Under the pieces are notes generated by a model. The model was not told the DNA's origin and searched no databases. It saw only the letters and a program-made list of their open reading frames with translations. Positions 27,393 to 36,509 of a DNA stretch of 64,000 bases are shown here, one piece after another. The position numbers were made by a program, and so were the translations under genes. Each line of letters starts with the position of its first letter. Position 1 is the first letter of the stretch. This DNA comes from Brevibacillus panacihumi (GTDB lineage: Bacteria > Bacillota > Bacilli > Brevibacillales > Brevibacillaceae). Where the stretch lies: assembly GCF_003710985.1 (NCBI RefSeq), contig NZ_RHHT01000023.1, forward strand, positions 44,748 through 108,747. The letters run 5' to 3'.

Positions 27393-29768
27393 ATGGCGAA
27401 CCTGATTGGGCAAAGCTTTCGACGCAAAGAAGATTATCGTTTTGTGACAGGGACCGGACAGTACGTAGCCGATATCCGGATGGACAATATGGCGGAAGCG
27501 GCATTCATCCGCAGCACGTATGCCCATGCCCGGATTAAAAGCATCGACAGATCCGCAGCGCTGGCTCTGGATGATGTCTATGCAGTCATTACCGGTGAGG
27601 ATCTGGTGGGGAAAGTGGGGCTCATGTCCGAGATGGAGTCGCACTGTCGCCTGCCGAAGCATATCGAAGATCAGATCAAGCCGATCATGAAGCATAATGT
27701 CGAGCCTGTATTGGCGACGGGAAAGGTCAAATATGTAGGGCAAAATGTCGTTTGCATCGTAGCGAAAAACCGCTATATCGCAGAGGATGCTGCTGCTCTG
27801 GTAAAAATCGACTACGAACCGCTGCCAGCCGTGGTTGATCCCTTTGAAGCGCTGAAGGAAGGCGCTCCGCTGGTTCAAGACGATCTGGACGACAATATGC
27901 AAGCCTATTTCCACCTCCCCGTAGGTTCCTGGGAAGAGGCAGTAAGCAAAGCCGACCACGTAATCAAAGGACGTTTTACTTCTCCTCGCGTCGGGTCCAA
28001 TCCGATCGAGACGCGCGGGGTGGTCGCCTCGTATGACAATCGCACGGACTTTCTCAACATCTGGAGCTCTACGCAGATGCCTTTTGAAATCCGCCACTAT
28101 GTCGCGAAGCTGCTCGGATTGGTCGAGCAGAATATCCGCGTGGTCGCTCCTGATGTCGGCGGCGGTTTTGGTCCAAAAGGAGGCCTTTATCCGGAGGAAG
28201 TGCTGCTGGCGTATCTGGCCAAGCAGTTGAAGCGCCCAGTGCGCTGGATCGAAGACCGGATGGAGCATATGAGCGGCGCCCGTCATTCCCGTGACCAGAT
28301 TCACGCCCTGGAGGTAGCCTATACCAAGGACGGAACCATCCTGGGCGTAAAAGATGATTTCGTGCTGGACGTAGGAGCGATCAACTACTTTGCCCTGACC
28401 TGTGCCTACAACAGCGCGGCTCATTTTCGCGGGGCGTACAAGATACCGGTATTCGACCTGACCTGCCGCATCGCTCTGACGAACAAAACCCCCAACGTAC
28501 CGTATCGCGGTGCCGGGAGACCGGAAGTGGTCTTTGCCATGGACCGCATCGTCGACATGATCGCCCGTGAACTCGGGATGGATCCTGTGGAGGTCATGCT
28601 GAAAAATATCATCCCGGCCGAAGAAATGCCGTACAGCCAAGGGATGTACTATAAAGACGGCGGCGAGTTGATCTATGACAGCGGCAATTATCCGGAAGCC
28701 TTCGAGATGGCCTTGGAGATGTCTCGCTTCAAGGAGATCCGGGCGAATCAGGAGCGGTGGAGACAAGAAGGCAAGTACATCGGGATCGGCTTTTCTTCCA
28801 ATGTAGAGGGAACGGGTGTCGGGCCGTTTGAGGGGGCAAAAGTCAGCATTGACCCGTCCGGCCAGGTGATCCTGCACGTAGGGTCCTCTTCGCAAGGCCA
28901 AAGCCATGAGACGGTATTCGGCCAGGTAGCCGGAGATGTCTTTGGGGTAAGCCTGGATCGCGTCACCGTGAAAAACGGAGATACGGTCGCTCTGGGTTAC
29001 GGGGCGGGGACGTATGCCAGCCGCAGTGCGGTAAATGCAGGCTCCGCGGCGCATTTGGCTTCTGTCAAATTGCGTGAGAAAATGCTGGCTGTAGCGGGCA
29101 ATGTACTGGAGATCGCACCGGAGGAATTGACGATGAAAGACGGGGTCATTTATGCGGTCAGCCAGCCAGAGAAAAAGATCACCTTCCCCGAACTGGCAGC
29201 TGCCGCCGCGCCAGGAATGCGCTGCAAGGTGCCGGAAGGGATGGACCCGGGCCTGGAAGCGACGCATTACTTCGTTCCACCGACCGTGACGTACTCTTCT
29301 TCGGTTCATGCAGCAGTGGTGGAAGTGGACATCGAGACGGGATTTGTGAAAATCAAGAATTACTACATCGTCCATGACAGTGGACGTGTCATCAATCCGA
29401 TGGTCGTGGAGGGGCAAGTCCAGGGCGGATTCGCGCAGGGGATCGGAACAGCTCTGTACGAGGAGGTCGTCCACAATGAGAACGGACAGTTGCTGACAGG
29501 AACCTATATGGATTATCTGCTGCCGACCTCGATGGAGGTGCCTGTCGCGGTGCAGGGCGAACAGGAATATTACTCTACCCGCAACCCGCTCGGGGTAAAA
29601 GGTGTGGGCGAGAGTGGAGCCATTTCTACTCCTGCCGCGATTGCCAACGCCGTCGTGGACGCGCTGGCTCCCTTTCACGTGAAGATTGATCGACTGCCGG
29701 TCAGCCCGAATCGGGTGTTTGATTTGCTGCAAGATGCACAAAGCGAAGAAGTAATCATGCCCAAATGA
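27393..29768 (+). CDS. Molybdopterin-binding large subunit of a xanthine dehydrogenase-family hydroxylase (CoxL-like, not CO dehydrogenase)
   Basis: Catalytic subunit of 791 residues with the aldehyde-oxidase/xanthine-dehydrogenase fold: N-terminal [63 protein letters not shown], and the C-terminal [13 protein letters not shown] with the catalytic base glutamate (E740). The active-site loop that reads AYRCSFR in true (form I) CO dehydrogenase reads PYRGAGRPE here, so CO is not the expected substrate; a heteroaromatic ring or aldehyde hydroxylase is more likely. The start is ATG 27393 behind AAGGAGG; the open frame extends back to 27348 inside the Fe-S gene without a site. A strong terminator follows the gene. 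Confidence 0.93.
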   Translation: MANLIGQSFRRKEDYRFVTGTGQYVADIRMDNMAEAAFIRSTYAHARIKSIDRSAALALDDVYAVITGEDLVGKVGLMSEMESHCRLPKHIEDQIKPIMKHNVEPVLATGKVKYVGQNVVCIVAKNRYIAEDAAALVKIDYEPLPAVVDPFEALKEGAPLVQDDLDDNMQAYFHLPVGSWEEAVSKADHVIKGRFTSPRVGSNPIETRGVVASYDNRTDFLNIWSSTQMPFEIRHYVAKLLGLVEQNIRVVAPDVGGGFGPKGGLYPEEVLLAYLAKQLKRPVRWIEDRMEHMSGARHSRDQIHALEVAYTKDGTILGVKDDFVLDVGAINYFALTCAYNSAAHFRGAYKIPVFDLTCRIALTNKTPNVPYRGAGRPEVVFAMDRIVDMIARELGMDPVEVMLKNIIPAEEMPYSQGMYYKDGGELIYDSGNYPEAFEMALEMSRFKEIRANQERWRQEGKYIGIGFSSNVEGTGVGPFEGAKVSIDPSGQVILHVGSSSQGQSHETVFGQVAGDVFGVSLDRVTVKNGDTVALGYGAGTYASRSAVNAGSAAHLASVKLREKMLAVAGNVLEIAPEELTMKDGVIYAVSQPEKKITFPELAAAAAPGMRCKVPEGMDPGLEATHYFVPPTVTYSSSVHAAVVEVDIETGFVKIKNYYIVHDSGRVINPMVVEGQVQGGFAQGIGTALYEEVVHNENGQLLTGTYMDYLLPTSMEVPVAVQGEQEYYSTRNPLGVKGVGESGAISTPAAIANAVVDALAPFHVKIDRLPVSPNRVFDLLQDAQSEEVIMPK

Positions 29769-29784
29769 TGCGACTATTGTTTAT

Positions 29785-29830
29785 AGACCCGCATGTCAGG
29801 TTTGTAGAACTGACATATGGGTCTTTTTCT
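29785..29830 (+). terminator. Terminator of the molybdoenzyme operon
   Basis: AGACCCGCATGTCAG (29785-29799) / CTGACATATGGGTCT (29810-29824), one mismatch, then TTTTCTTTT. Confidence 0.9.
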
Positions 29831-29863
29831 TTTGTGACCGTGATTACAGGCAAGAAGGTTTCG

Positions 29864-30145
29864 ATGAGCATCTCCGTGATCGAGGAAAGAATCCTGGAGC
29901 GCCTTTCATCAAACAAAAATTTTGTGAAGTTGTCTGTGGATAATGAACAGTCCATTACCTTGAATGCGTTATACAATGATCGGACCAAAGCCGATGTGTC
30001 TGACGAGGCCAAGTGGACTTCCAGTGACGAAGGGATTGCTGTCGTGAAAGACGGTGTCATTACGGCTATTTCTTCGGGTGAAGTGGAAATCATTGCAGAG
30101 TATGAAGGAAAAACCGTTACGATTTATGTGACAGTGACGAAATAA
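29864..30145 (+). CDS. Small protein with a bacterial Ig-like (BIG2-like) domain
   Basis: A 93-residue protein. Residues about 18-93 resemble a bacterial Ig-like group 2 domain: VKLSVDNEQSITLNALYNDRTKADVSDEAKWTSSDEGIAVVKDGVITAISSGEVEIIAEYEGKTVTIYVTV, where the W.SSD..IA.V..G.I.A...G...I pattern is diagnostic. Such domains normally sit in long secreted or surface proteins; here it stands alone without a signal peptide. The frame is open from 29765, but that part covers the terminator of the previous operon, so I start at ATG 29864 behind AGAAGG. Function unknown. Confidence 0.68.
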   Translation: MSISVIEERILERLSSNKNFVKLSVDNEQSITLNALYNDRTKADVSDEAKWTSSDEGIAVVKDGVITAISSGEVEIIAEYEGKTVTIYVTVTK

Positions 30146-30148
30146 GCG

Positions 30149-30183
30149 AAAACCCCGATCCATCAGGAGGATCGGGGTTTTCC
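30149..30183. terminator. Bidirectional terminator between the Ig-like gene and efeU
   Basis: AAAACCCCGATCC / GGATCGGGGTTTT perfect 13-bp stem with A-run on the left and T-run on the right. It lies between two convergent genes and touches the efeU stop. Confidence 0.9.
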
Positions 30184-31974
30184 TTATTGAGAGGCAAGCA
30201 CTTTGCCAGATTTCTTCCGTCCATTCAGCAACAGGTTGAGCAGCACAATCAGCAGCACGGCAAGCTGTGGCACAGTCGTCTCCCAATTCGCATACACACC
30301 GAGATCCGGCACATGAAAGAGAGATTCTGAGCTGTGTACAGGCAGCATACCCGTCACTTGCAGGGAATGAATGCTCGCCCCGATGAATTTGAAGGCCATA
30401 TAGTAGAGCAGCATGCTGGCAATGAAAAAGAAAGGACGCACCGGGATACGGCTGCTTAGCTTCATAAAAGCATAGCCGATGATCGCAAGCAGGATGAGGG
30501 CGGATGCAATGCCAGTAAGCAGATCCGTCATGCTGATGGAAGCGGCCATGCCAAAGTAGAAAATAATCGTCTCGGCTCCTTCGCGTGCGACAGCCAGAAA
30601 GGCAGTCAGGCCAAGCGACCAAAGGGCCCCCTTGGCCAGTGAACGTCCAATGGCCCGTTCCACGTAGCGGTTCCAGGTTTGCAGATTGGATTTTCTATGC
30701 AGCCAGGCGCCAATCGTCAGCATGAACAGGACAGCGACGAGCCCGGTAATGCCTTCCATCAATTCTCGCGAGCTGCCGGTGGACAGATTGGACAACACGA
30801 TGCTCAAAATGACAGCCAGGATTACGGAGGCCACAAGTCCAATCGCCGCTCCTGACCAGATCCATTTGCGTTTGTCTGCATTTCCTGATTTTTGCAAGAA
30901 GGCGAGAAGAGCGAGAATAATCAGGATCGCCTCCAGCCCTTCACGAAACAAGATAAGGCCTGCATCCCACGCGGTGTAGGAGGAGACAGCAGCAAAAGGC
31001 TCCAGCTGATCTTTCATGGCCGTTACAAGAGCAGACGCCTTTTCCCAGCGGGGCGGATTGGACAACAGATGGGTCGGAACAGCTACCATTTTGTTCTCGA
31101 TGCTGCTGTAGGTACCGGGTGACTTGGTCATCACAACGCCTTCGACCACGGGCCAGGTCGAAATGAAGGTATCCATCTTCTCGGCGGCCAAGTCAGCCTT
31201 CTTGTTGTCGATGTCAGCCTGGACCTCGTCAAGCAGCTTCATCAGAGAGGAGATGGACGGCTGGTCGGCTGAAGCAGCGGAGGTGTCTGATTCGGCAGCT
31301 GCCTTTCCCGAGAGGTAGTCTTCCACAGCTTGCGTCAATTCCTGCAGCTTGGCTTCGCTTTTGGCGGGATCAGGGGGTTCGGTATTCAGGGCGATACGCA
31401 CGCCGCTGATCTTGATCTCCATGTTTCCGTAGACACTCGTATTCTCTGCGCGCACGAGTCCCTCTGCCTTGTACCAGCCTTTGACGAAACGGTTGTAGGA
31501 TTCCTTGGCCCTTGTCCAATCCTGGGCTGCTACAGCGTCAGAACTCTCTTTGAGGATGGGGAGGAGCGCTTCGATTTGCTTATGCGCCTTTTCCTTGGGC
31601 TGTGCAGCATCTTCTCGAGAGGTGACGTACAGATCGGCTGCTTTAGCAAGGCTGGAGATCGCCTGTGTGGCAGGTTCGGGTGATACAGCTGCCTCGTTCA
31701 ATGCCAGTTCGGCTTCTGTCAGGGCAGCGGACAATGCGGCAGCCTCTGGAGTATTCTCCTCATTTGACTCCCACAGCTCTCGGATCTGTTTTACGGCCTG
31801 GGAGACCTCGTCCCAGTTCTGGTCCCCGCTGCTGATCAAGGCATCGCTGGAGTAGGCGATCAACTGCTTCAACTGGTCAGCAGGCAAGGCAGCGGCAGAT
31901 GCGATCTGCCAAGAGGACGACAGGAGCATCAACGTCATGCAGAGGAAAAGCAGGTAGCGTTTCAAGGTGTTCAC
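30184..31974 (-). CDS. efeU: Iron permease EfeU (FTR1 family) with a long N-terminal extracytoplasmic domain
   Basis: Permease of the EfeUOB ferrous/ferric iron uptake system, 596 residues. A signal-like helix (YLLFLCMTLMLLSSSWQIASA) precedes about 310 helical, glutamate-rich extracytoplasmic residues; the FTR1 membrane domain follows (residues about 335-575). Its two iron-coordinating REXXE motifs are REGLE and REGAE. The classical E. coli EfeU is only the membrane part, so the N-terminal extension is a notable feature seen in Gram-positive forms. GTG 31974 is given; TTG 31965 is better spaced from GGAG and may be the real start. It is the last gene of efeO-efeB-efeU. Confidence 0.93.
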   Translation of the reverse strand: MNTLKRYLLFLCMTLMLLSSSWQIASAAALPADQLKQLIAYSSDALISSGDQNWDEVSQAVKQIRELWESNEENTPEAAALSAALTEAELALNEAAVSPEPATQAISSLAKAADLYVTSREDAAQPKEKAHKQIEALLPILKESSDAVAAQDWTRAKESYNRFVKGWYKAEGLVRAENTSVYGNMEIKISGVRIALNTEPPDPAKSEAKLQELTQAVEDYLSGKAAAESDTSAASADQPSISSLMKLLDEVQADIDNKKADLAAEKMDTFISTWPVVEGVVMTKSPGTYSSIENKMVAVPTHLLSNPPRWEKASALVTAMKDQLEPFAAVSSYTAWDAGLILFREGLEAILIILALLAFLQKSGNADKRKWIWSGAAIGLVASVILAVILSIVLSNLSTGSSRELMEGITGLVAVLFMLTIGAWLHRKSNLQTWNRYVERAIGRSLAKGALWSLGLTAFLAVAREGAETIIFYFGMAASISMTDLLTGIASALILLAIIGYAFMKLSSRIPVRPFFFIASMLLYYMAFKFIGASIHSLQVTGMLPVHSSESLFHVPDLGVYANWETTVPQLAVLLIVLLNLLLNGRKKSGKVLASQ

Positions 31975-31992
31975 TCCATCCCGGATGATGAT

Positions 31993-33264
31993 TTAAAATA
32001 GCGTGTCGCCGATGTAGCCGCCTTCCCTGGCACCCGGCATGCAGGCATACAAGCCGCTGCCGACATGCGTGATGTACTCGTTGAGCCTGTCGGCGGATGC
32101 GAGCTTTTGCTGCATGGGAATGAATTGTTTGCGCGGATCGCGGTTGAAGCAGATGAACAGCAGCCCCGCGTTGATCTGCCCTGTCTTGACATCCATGCCA
32201 TTGGAGTACGAGTAACTGCGGCGCAGGATTTTCACCTTTCCGTCCATGTGGGCGAGGGCGACGTGGGAGTTTGGCGCGATAAGCGGCTTTCCCGTGCTGT
32301 CCTTGCGTCCCAGTTCCAGATCGTCGAACTCGCCAGACTTGCCGATCGGTGCTCCTGAATGGCGATGTCTGCCGAATGTGGCCTCCTGGTCTTCCAGGGA
32401 GGAGCGGTCCCACACCTCGATACGCATCCGAATCCGACGCATCGCCATGTAGGTGCCTCCTGTCATCCAGGATGGGCTTTCTGCGGAGTTCGCCCATACG
32501 ATTTCGTCCGCCAGCTTCGGCTCCGAAGCGATCGGATTGTTGGTGCCGTCTTTGAAGCCCAGCAGATTGCGCGGAGTGGAGCCGGAGGGATCGGCTGATG
32601 CTGTACGCTGAAAACCTTCCTGCATCCAGTGAAGCACGGCCTTGCCTCTGGCGATACGCGCGAGATTTCGCATGGCGTGAAACGCCACCTGTGGATCATC
32701 AGAACAAACCTGAACCACTATGTCGCCTTCGGACCAATCTGGATTGATTTCATCACTGTTGAAGCGCGGCATATCGACCAGCGGGGCAGGTTTTTTGCTT
32801 TTCAAACCAAAACGATCATCAAAAAAGGATGCTCCCAGCCCAAACGTAATCGTCAGCTTCATGGGAGCGAGGCCTATGCTTTCCCCTGTATCGACAGGAG
32901 GGAGATGCGGATTGTCGATCTCGTCATCGACGGACTGGCCTGCTGTGAGACGAGCAGAAGCAACAGTCCAGCTTTGGAACAGCTTCCGGACATCTCCCAG
33001 CGAAGAAGTGGTCAGATTGAACGCAGCCATGCTAATGAAGTCCTGCATGGGAGTGATGATTCCTGCTTGGTTTTTTCCGTAAAAAGGGATGATGCCGTCT
33101 TTGGAGGCAGCTGCGGATGCTGATGGTTCAGTCTGTGTAAGCTGCGGGAAAAAGGTCTTCATGCCTCCCGCGCCTACCAACAGACCAATTCCACCAATCC
33201 CCGCCATTTTGAGTACGTCGCGCCGCGTCAGTTTCTTTTGGCTCGTCTCTGTCTGACGGTTCAT
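31993..33264 (-). CDS. efeB: Dye-decolorizing-type haem peroxidase EfeB, Tat-exported
   Basis: A 423-residue DyP-type peroxidase. The N terminus has a twin-arginine signal (KLTRRDVLKMAGIGGIGLLVGAGG), so it is exported folded with haem. DyP hallmarks are the GFKDGTNNP motif (distal aspartate; seen as LLGFKDGTNNPI) and the C-terminal GRHRHSGAPIG region around the proximal histidine; TGQINAGLLFICFNRDPRKQF is also typical. It is thought to oxidise Fe(II) or act on haem for EfeU. The start at 33264 has GGAGGG/AAAGGAA upstream, and it lies 5 bases after efeO. Confidence 0.94.
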   Translation of the reverse strand: MNRQTETSQKKLTRRDVLKMAGIGGIGLLVGAGGMKTFFPQLTQTEPSASAAASKDGIIPFYGKNQAGIITPMQDFISMAAFNLTTSSLGDVRKLFQSWTVASARLTAGQSVDDEIDNPHLPPVDTGESIGLAPMKLTITFGLGASFFDDRFGLKSKKPAPLVDMPRFNSDEINPDWSEGDIVVQVCSDDPQVAFHAMRNLARIARGKAVLHWMQEGFQRTASADPSGSTPRNLLGFKDGTNNPIASEPKLADEIVWANSAESPSWMTGGTYMAMRRIRMRIEVWDRSSLEDQEATFGRHRHSGAPIGKSGEFDDLELGRKDSTGKPLIAPNSHVALAHMDGKVKILRRSYSYSNGMDVKTGQINAGLLFICFNRDPRKQFIPMQQKLASADRLNEYITHVGSGLYACMPGAREGGYIGDTLF

Positions 33265-33269
33265 TTCCT

Positions 33270-34148
33270 TTACCCTCCCAGAATCGTGCCCATTTTGGAT
33301 AGAGGTTCAGCCAGTGCATCAAGGGCCTGACTAAGCTTTTTGACTTCGGGCTCGGTCAATTCGGTGTACAGAACGTAACCCTGCTCTTTTTGGTAGGGAG
33401 CCAAGGCCTGATCCAGCTCCTGGAACCGCAATTCAATCTCTTTCGCCAGTTCAGGATCCTTGTTCGCGACGGAAGACTGCAGCACTTTGAAAATTTCATT
33501 GGCCCCCTGTACATTGGCGGCAAAGTCATAGAGATCCGTATGAGAGTAGCGCTCTTCCTCTCCCGTTACCTTGCTGGAAGACACTTCGTTGAGCAGTTCG
33601 ACGGCTCCAGTGACGAGCATCAGTGGATCGATTTCCACGCTTTCCACCTTCACGCGCAGCTGCTTCGCGTCCTGGAGCAGCTGGTCAGCGATCTTTTCCT
33701 GGCCGGCGACAGACTTCGTTTCCCACAATGCTTTCTCCAGTCGGTGATAGCCGCGCCATTCCTCAGCAGGGACGTCTCCCTCACGCGCATCGAGCCAGGG
33801 GTCGAAGTCACCAAGCGATTCAGCAATCGGTTCGATTCGTTCAAAGTACATGCGAGCAGGCGCGTACTGTTTTTTTGCTGCTTCTATATCGCCGGCCTTC
33901 ACAGCTTGTGTGAAGCCATCCGTAGCTTTGACAAACAAATCGGTCTGCTCGATCACCCATTTATGGTAATCGGCAATGGCTGCATCGAGCTCAGGAGTTG
34001 TAGCCGCGGCAGTCTTTTGCTCAGATTGGGCAGCAGCTTCTGGTTTCACCTCGGATGTCGTCTTCGATTCGTTGCTTCCGCAGCCTGTGAATACCAGCGA
34101 GGAGCTGAGTGCAATCGCGGTAAGTGGGTAACCCCATTGTTTTCGCAT
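33270..34148 (-). CDS. efeO: Iron-binding lipoprotein EfeO (imelysin/M75 domain)
   Basis: A 292-residue lipoprotein: signal peptide with lipobox LVFTGC, a short linker rich in S/T/A/Q, and an imelysin-like (M75) domain with the GxHxxE motif (WRGYHRLEKALW). The cupredoxin domain present in E. coli EfeO is absent, as in other short Gram-positive versions. ATG 34148 lies behind AAGGGGATG; the open frame continues upstream to 34322 across the promoter and Fur box and is not used. First gene of the iron-repressed operon. Confidence 0.92.
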   Translation of the reverse strand: MRKQWGYPLTAIALSSSLVFTGCGSNESKTTSEVKPEAAAQSEQKTAAATTPELDAAIADYHKWVIEQTDLFVKATDGFTQAVKAGDIEAAKKQYAPARMYFERIEPIAESLGDFDPWLDAREGDVPAEEWRGYHRLEKALWETKSVAGQEKIADQLLQDAKQLRVKVESVEIDPLMLVTGAVELLNEVSSSKVTGEEERYSHTDLYDFAANVQGANEIFKVLQSSVANKDPELAKEIELRFQELDQALAPYQKEQGYVLYTELTEPEVKKLSQALDALAEPLSKMGTILGG

Positions 34149-34182
34149 GAAAAAACATCCCCTTGTCATATAAGTGAACGCT

Positions 34183-34211
34183 AATATAATGATAATAAAA
34201 ATCATTCTCAA
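34183..34211 (-). promoter_or_regulatory. efeOBU promoter with Fur box in the spacer
   Basis: On the minus strand TTGAGA (-35, 34206-34211) and TATATT (-10, 34183-34188) are 17 bases apart. A 7-1-7 Fur-type site TGATAAT-A-AAAATCA (34190-34204 on +) matches 12 of 14 consensus positions and fills the spacer, so Fe-Fur should block RNA polymerase directly. Confidence 0.8.
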
Positions 34212-34437
34212 CGAAAAAACAATAAACGTATCCATCCCAAAATGCAAGCGGAAAATCCTGTTTCCGAATGAAAGGGAGTGATAGGCTCGGCAAGCGTCTT
34301 TTTTTTCCTCATTTTGGAACAAAAGTTTAAGACAGTTGCACTAATCTGCAACAAAATATGCGTTTGTCTTACCACGTCTTTGATCATTTCCGTATACCTT
34401 GTACGAGGTGGCGCCGATTCAAACAGGTATTGGAGTG

Positions 34438-34749
34438 ATGAAGAGAATGAAATTGATTATTCATGAACAGGAGATAAAAGCGTACTTTGAAGGCTTGCGG
34501 CAACTCATCTGGGGAGGATCCAGCAAACCAAAGCCTCCGGTTGAGGAACCCCCATGTCCGCCCGAAAAGTCAGAGTTTCGCAAAGTGCTTCAGGGCTATC
34601 TCCATCAGTCGATTGAGATCGCGACGGATGCGGGAAGCCTGGCTGGAGTTCTGAGAGAAGTGGGCGATGACTATGTGGAGATCAACGAGCCGGGCGGTAC
34701 GCAAGTCATCGTCCCCTTGGGCCAAATCAACTACGTGCAAGCTTTGTAA
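34438..34749 (+). CDS. Small protein with a DUF2642-like beta-rich C-terminal domain
   Basis: About 103 residues (100 if ATG 34447 is used; GGAG at 34432-34435 suits the latter). A basic/amphipathic N terminus and a proline-rich linker (KPKPPVEEPPCPPEKS) lead into a domain of about 50 residues: LQGYLHQSIEIATDAGSLAGVLREVGDDYVEIN..GGTQVIVPLGQINYVQAL. This resembles the short Sm-like/DUF2642-type domains found in Bacillaceae near spore-coat genes; similarity judged by eye. The next gene carries a paralogous copy. It is the first gene of a run with glycosyltransferases. No clear promoter is visible in 34212-34437. Confidence 0.62.
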   Translation: MKRMKLIIHEQEIKAYFEGLRQLIWGGSSKPKPPVEEPPCPPEKSEFRKVLQGYLHQSIEIATDAGSLAGVLREVGDDYVEINEPGGTQVIVPLGQINYVQAL

Positions 34750-34764
34750 GGAGGAGAAGAATCG

Positions 34765-34962
34765 ATGGATTTTCAAGAAAAATTGACCACATATATCGGC
34801 CAGACGGTAGAAATCGCAACAGGCCTCCAAGTGACGACTGGCGTGCTGAGCCGCGTAACAGACAGTACAGCGACTTTGCTAGCCGCAAGTGCACCTGGTT
34901 ACGGCGGAGGGCAGAATGTCACCTTTCCTCTAGAACGCATCACATTCGTACGGGTCGTCTAA
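34765..34962 (+). CDS. Small protein, paralogue of the preceding DUF2642-like domain
   Basis: A 65-residue protein that is essentially one domain: FQEKLTTYIGQTVEIATGLQVTTGVLSRVTDSTATLL...GGGQNVTFPLERITFVRVV. It aligns with the C-terminal half of the previous protein (Y..Q..EIAT....GVL..V.D...; V..PL..I..V), with a glycine-rich insertion. The start is ATG 34765 behind AAGGAGGAG. Its stop is 2 bases before the first glycosyltransferase start. Function not known; small-protein paralogues of this kind are seen in spore coat/exosporium loci. Confidence 0.66.
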   Translation: MDFQEKLTTYIGQTVEIATGLQVTTGVLSRVTDSTATLLAASAPGYGGGQNVTFPLERITFVRVV

Positions 34963-34964
34963 GC

Positions 34965-36482
34965 ATGCGAACAGCTGCACAGGGAGGGGCAGCGCATTCG
35001 GTATCTGCGATCATCTCTGCGATGTACACCACACACCATCTGCAGAAAATGGTGGCGGTCAGTCAACAGCTTGGCTCCGCGGATATAGTCGTAGCCGCCG
35101 CCAGTCACCTGATACCGGAGATTCCCACCTCTGTCCGTGCCAAGACACGAATGGTTCCTGTCGAACCGGAACTACAGGTAAACCCCTTTTCAGGCAGGGC
35201 GCTCGCGGCCAGTCATGCCCGCGGGGCGGTCCTCCTGTTTCTGGGGGAAGATCGCTTCTATTCGGCCATGGAGCTGCAGCGCTTCTTGTTTCCGATTCTT
35301 CATGGCAGGGTGCAAGTGCTTCTCTCATGCGAAGGCAGGCGTCACCACAGGAGTAGAACGTCTTTGCCCCTGGACAGTCTGATTCTGTTTTTCCATGAGT
35401 TGCTTGGCAGGACAGACCTGGGGACCGCCTCTCTATTTGGGACTCCTCACGCTATGACCCAACATGCGCTCAGACGGATCAGCGCAGAGCTTTTGCAGCA
35501 ACCGGCGCATGCTCTTTATCAATGGATAAAAACAGGCGTGAGAATCGGGGTGCAGCCGGTGGAGCCGATGCGGAATGCCATTCCCTATAATCCGCAGCTT
35601 TATGGAGCCGTCCAAGGGGAGTGCTCCTTTTTTGAAAAAGCGGTGATCCGGGAGCAGATGGACTTCGCAGCCAGCCTTCCCAAGAGAAACGGCCTGACAG
35701 ACGGAAGAAGACGAAGGGAGGAGCTTTTTCAGGAATCTCTCCCGGAATGTGCGCAGCCAAGGCCTAAAGTCGACAAGGGAGCGCGTCTGTCTGTCATCAT
35801 TCCGGCACGGGATGAAGCCAGCACAATAGAATCCGTGATTCGTGAGGTGAAGCTGCTGAATCCGCTGGAAGTGATCGTCGTGGTCAACGGATCCCGAGAC
35901 GGTACGGCTGCAAAGGCGCGTGCGTGCGGGGCTGTCACCGTAGAATTTGCCCATCCTCTCGGAGTTGATTCCGGGCGGGCAATAGGAGCAAGCATTGCAG
36001 CAGGGGACATTCTGCTTTTTGTGGACGCCGATTTTGTATTGCCGGCACAGGATTTGTATCCCTTTGTCTTCGGGTGTGAGAAGGGAATTGATCTCGCCTT
36101 GAATGATCAATCCGCTTTTTTCGAGTCGCATTCCGGGAATGTCGTCGTCGCTGCCCGTCAAGCGCTTAACTTTGTTGCTGATCGCAAGGATTTGGGTACG
36201 GGGTCGATGCTTGCCGTTCCATTCGCCCTGAGAAAAGAGGCGTTTGCTTCGTTGGACTGGTCACTGCTCGCTTGTCCTCCACTGGCGCAGATGGCTGCTC
36301 TGACAGGGGGCTTGCGGGTAGAACTGGTTCACGCCGTCGACAGCTTTTCTCTCAATCGGTTTCGTCCGGAAAAGCACCTTGCAAAAAGAGGCCATTCTCC
36401 GGCGGTGGCACAAATGCTTGGAGATCACATGGAGGCTTTCCACTATTGGAGCAAGCAGTACCGAGGAGGGCATCCAAAGTAG
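34965..36482 (+). CDS. Two-domain glycosyltransferase (GT2 family C-terminal domain)
   Basis: A 505-residue protein. Residues about 275-500 form a family 2 GT-A domain: LSVIIPARDEASTIESVIREVKLLNPLEVIVVVNGSRDGT, the DXD motif in ILLFVDADF, and a later acceptor-side region. The first 240 residues also look like a GT-A-type fold (SADIVVAAASHLIP..., AVLLFLGEDRFYSAMELQRFL, with ED in place of DXD), perhaps degenerate. No transmembrane helix is evident. ATG 34965 has no good SD; the only strong SD nearby (AGGGAGGGG, 34980-34988) has no in-frame start after it. First of four sugar-modifying enzymes in a row. Confidence 0.82.
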   Translation: MRTAAQGGAAHSVSAIISAMYTTHHLQKMVAVSQQLGSADIVVAAASHLIPEIPTSVRAKTRMVPVEPELQVNPFSGRALAASHARGAVLLFLGEDRFYSAMELQRFLFPILHGRVQVLLSCEGRRHHRSRTSLPLDSLILFFHELLGRTDLGTASLFGTPHAMTQHALRRISAELLQQPAHALYQWIKTGVRIGVQPVEPMRNAIPYNPQLYGAVQGECSFFEKAVIREQMDFAASLPKRNGLTDGRRRREELFQESLPECAQPRPKVDKGARLSVIIPARDEASTIESVIREVKLLNPLEVIVVVNGSRDGTAAKARACGAVTVEFAHPLGVDSGRAIGASIAAGDILLFVDADFVLPAQDLYPFVFGCEKGIDLALNDQSAFFESHSGNVVVAARQALNFVADRKDLGTGSMLAVPFALRKEAFASLDWSLLACPPLAQMAALTGGLRVELVHAVDSFSLNRFRPEKHLAKRGHSPAVAQMLGDHMEAFHYWSKQYRGGHPK

Positions 36483-36509
36483 ACAAAAACAAGGAGGGAA
36501 GGCCGCAGT

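Noticed and set aside
27228..29741. An 837-codon open frame on the minus strand
   Set aside because: It is antisense to the conserved Fe-S and molybdopterin subunits, has no SD or recognisable domain, and reflects the GC-biased third positions of those genes.
25582..29768. Naming the cox-like operon as carbon monoxide dehydrogenase
   Set aside because: The large subunit lacks the AYRCSFR loop of form I CO dehydrogenase.
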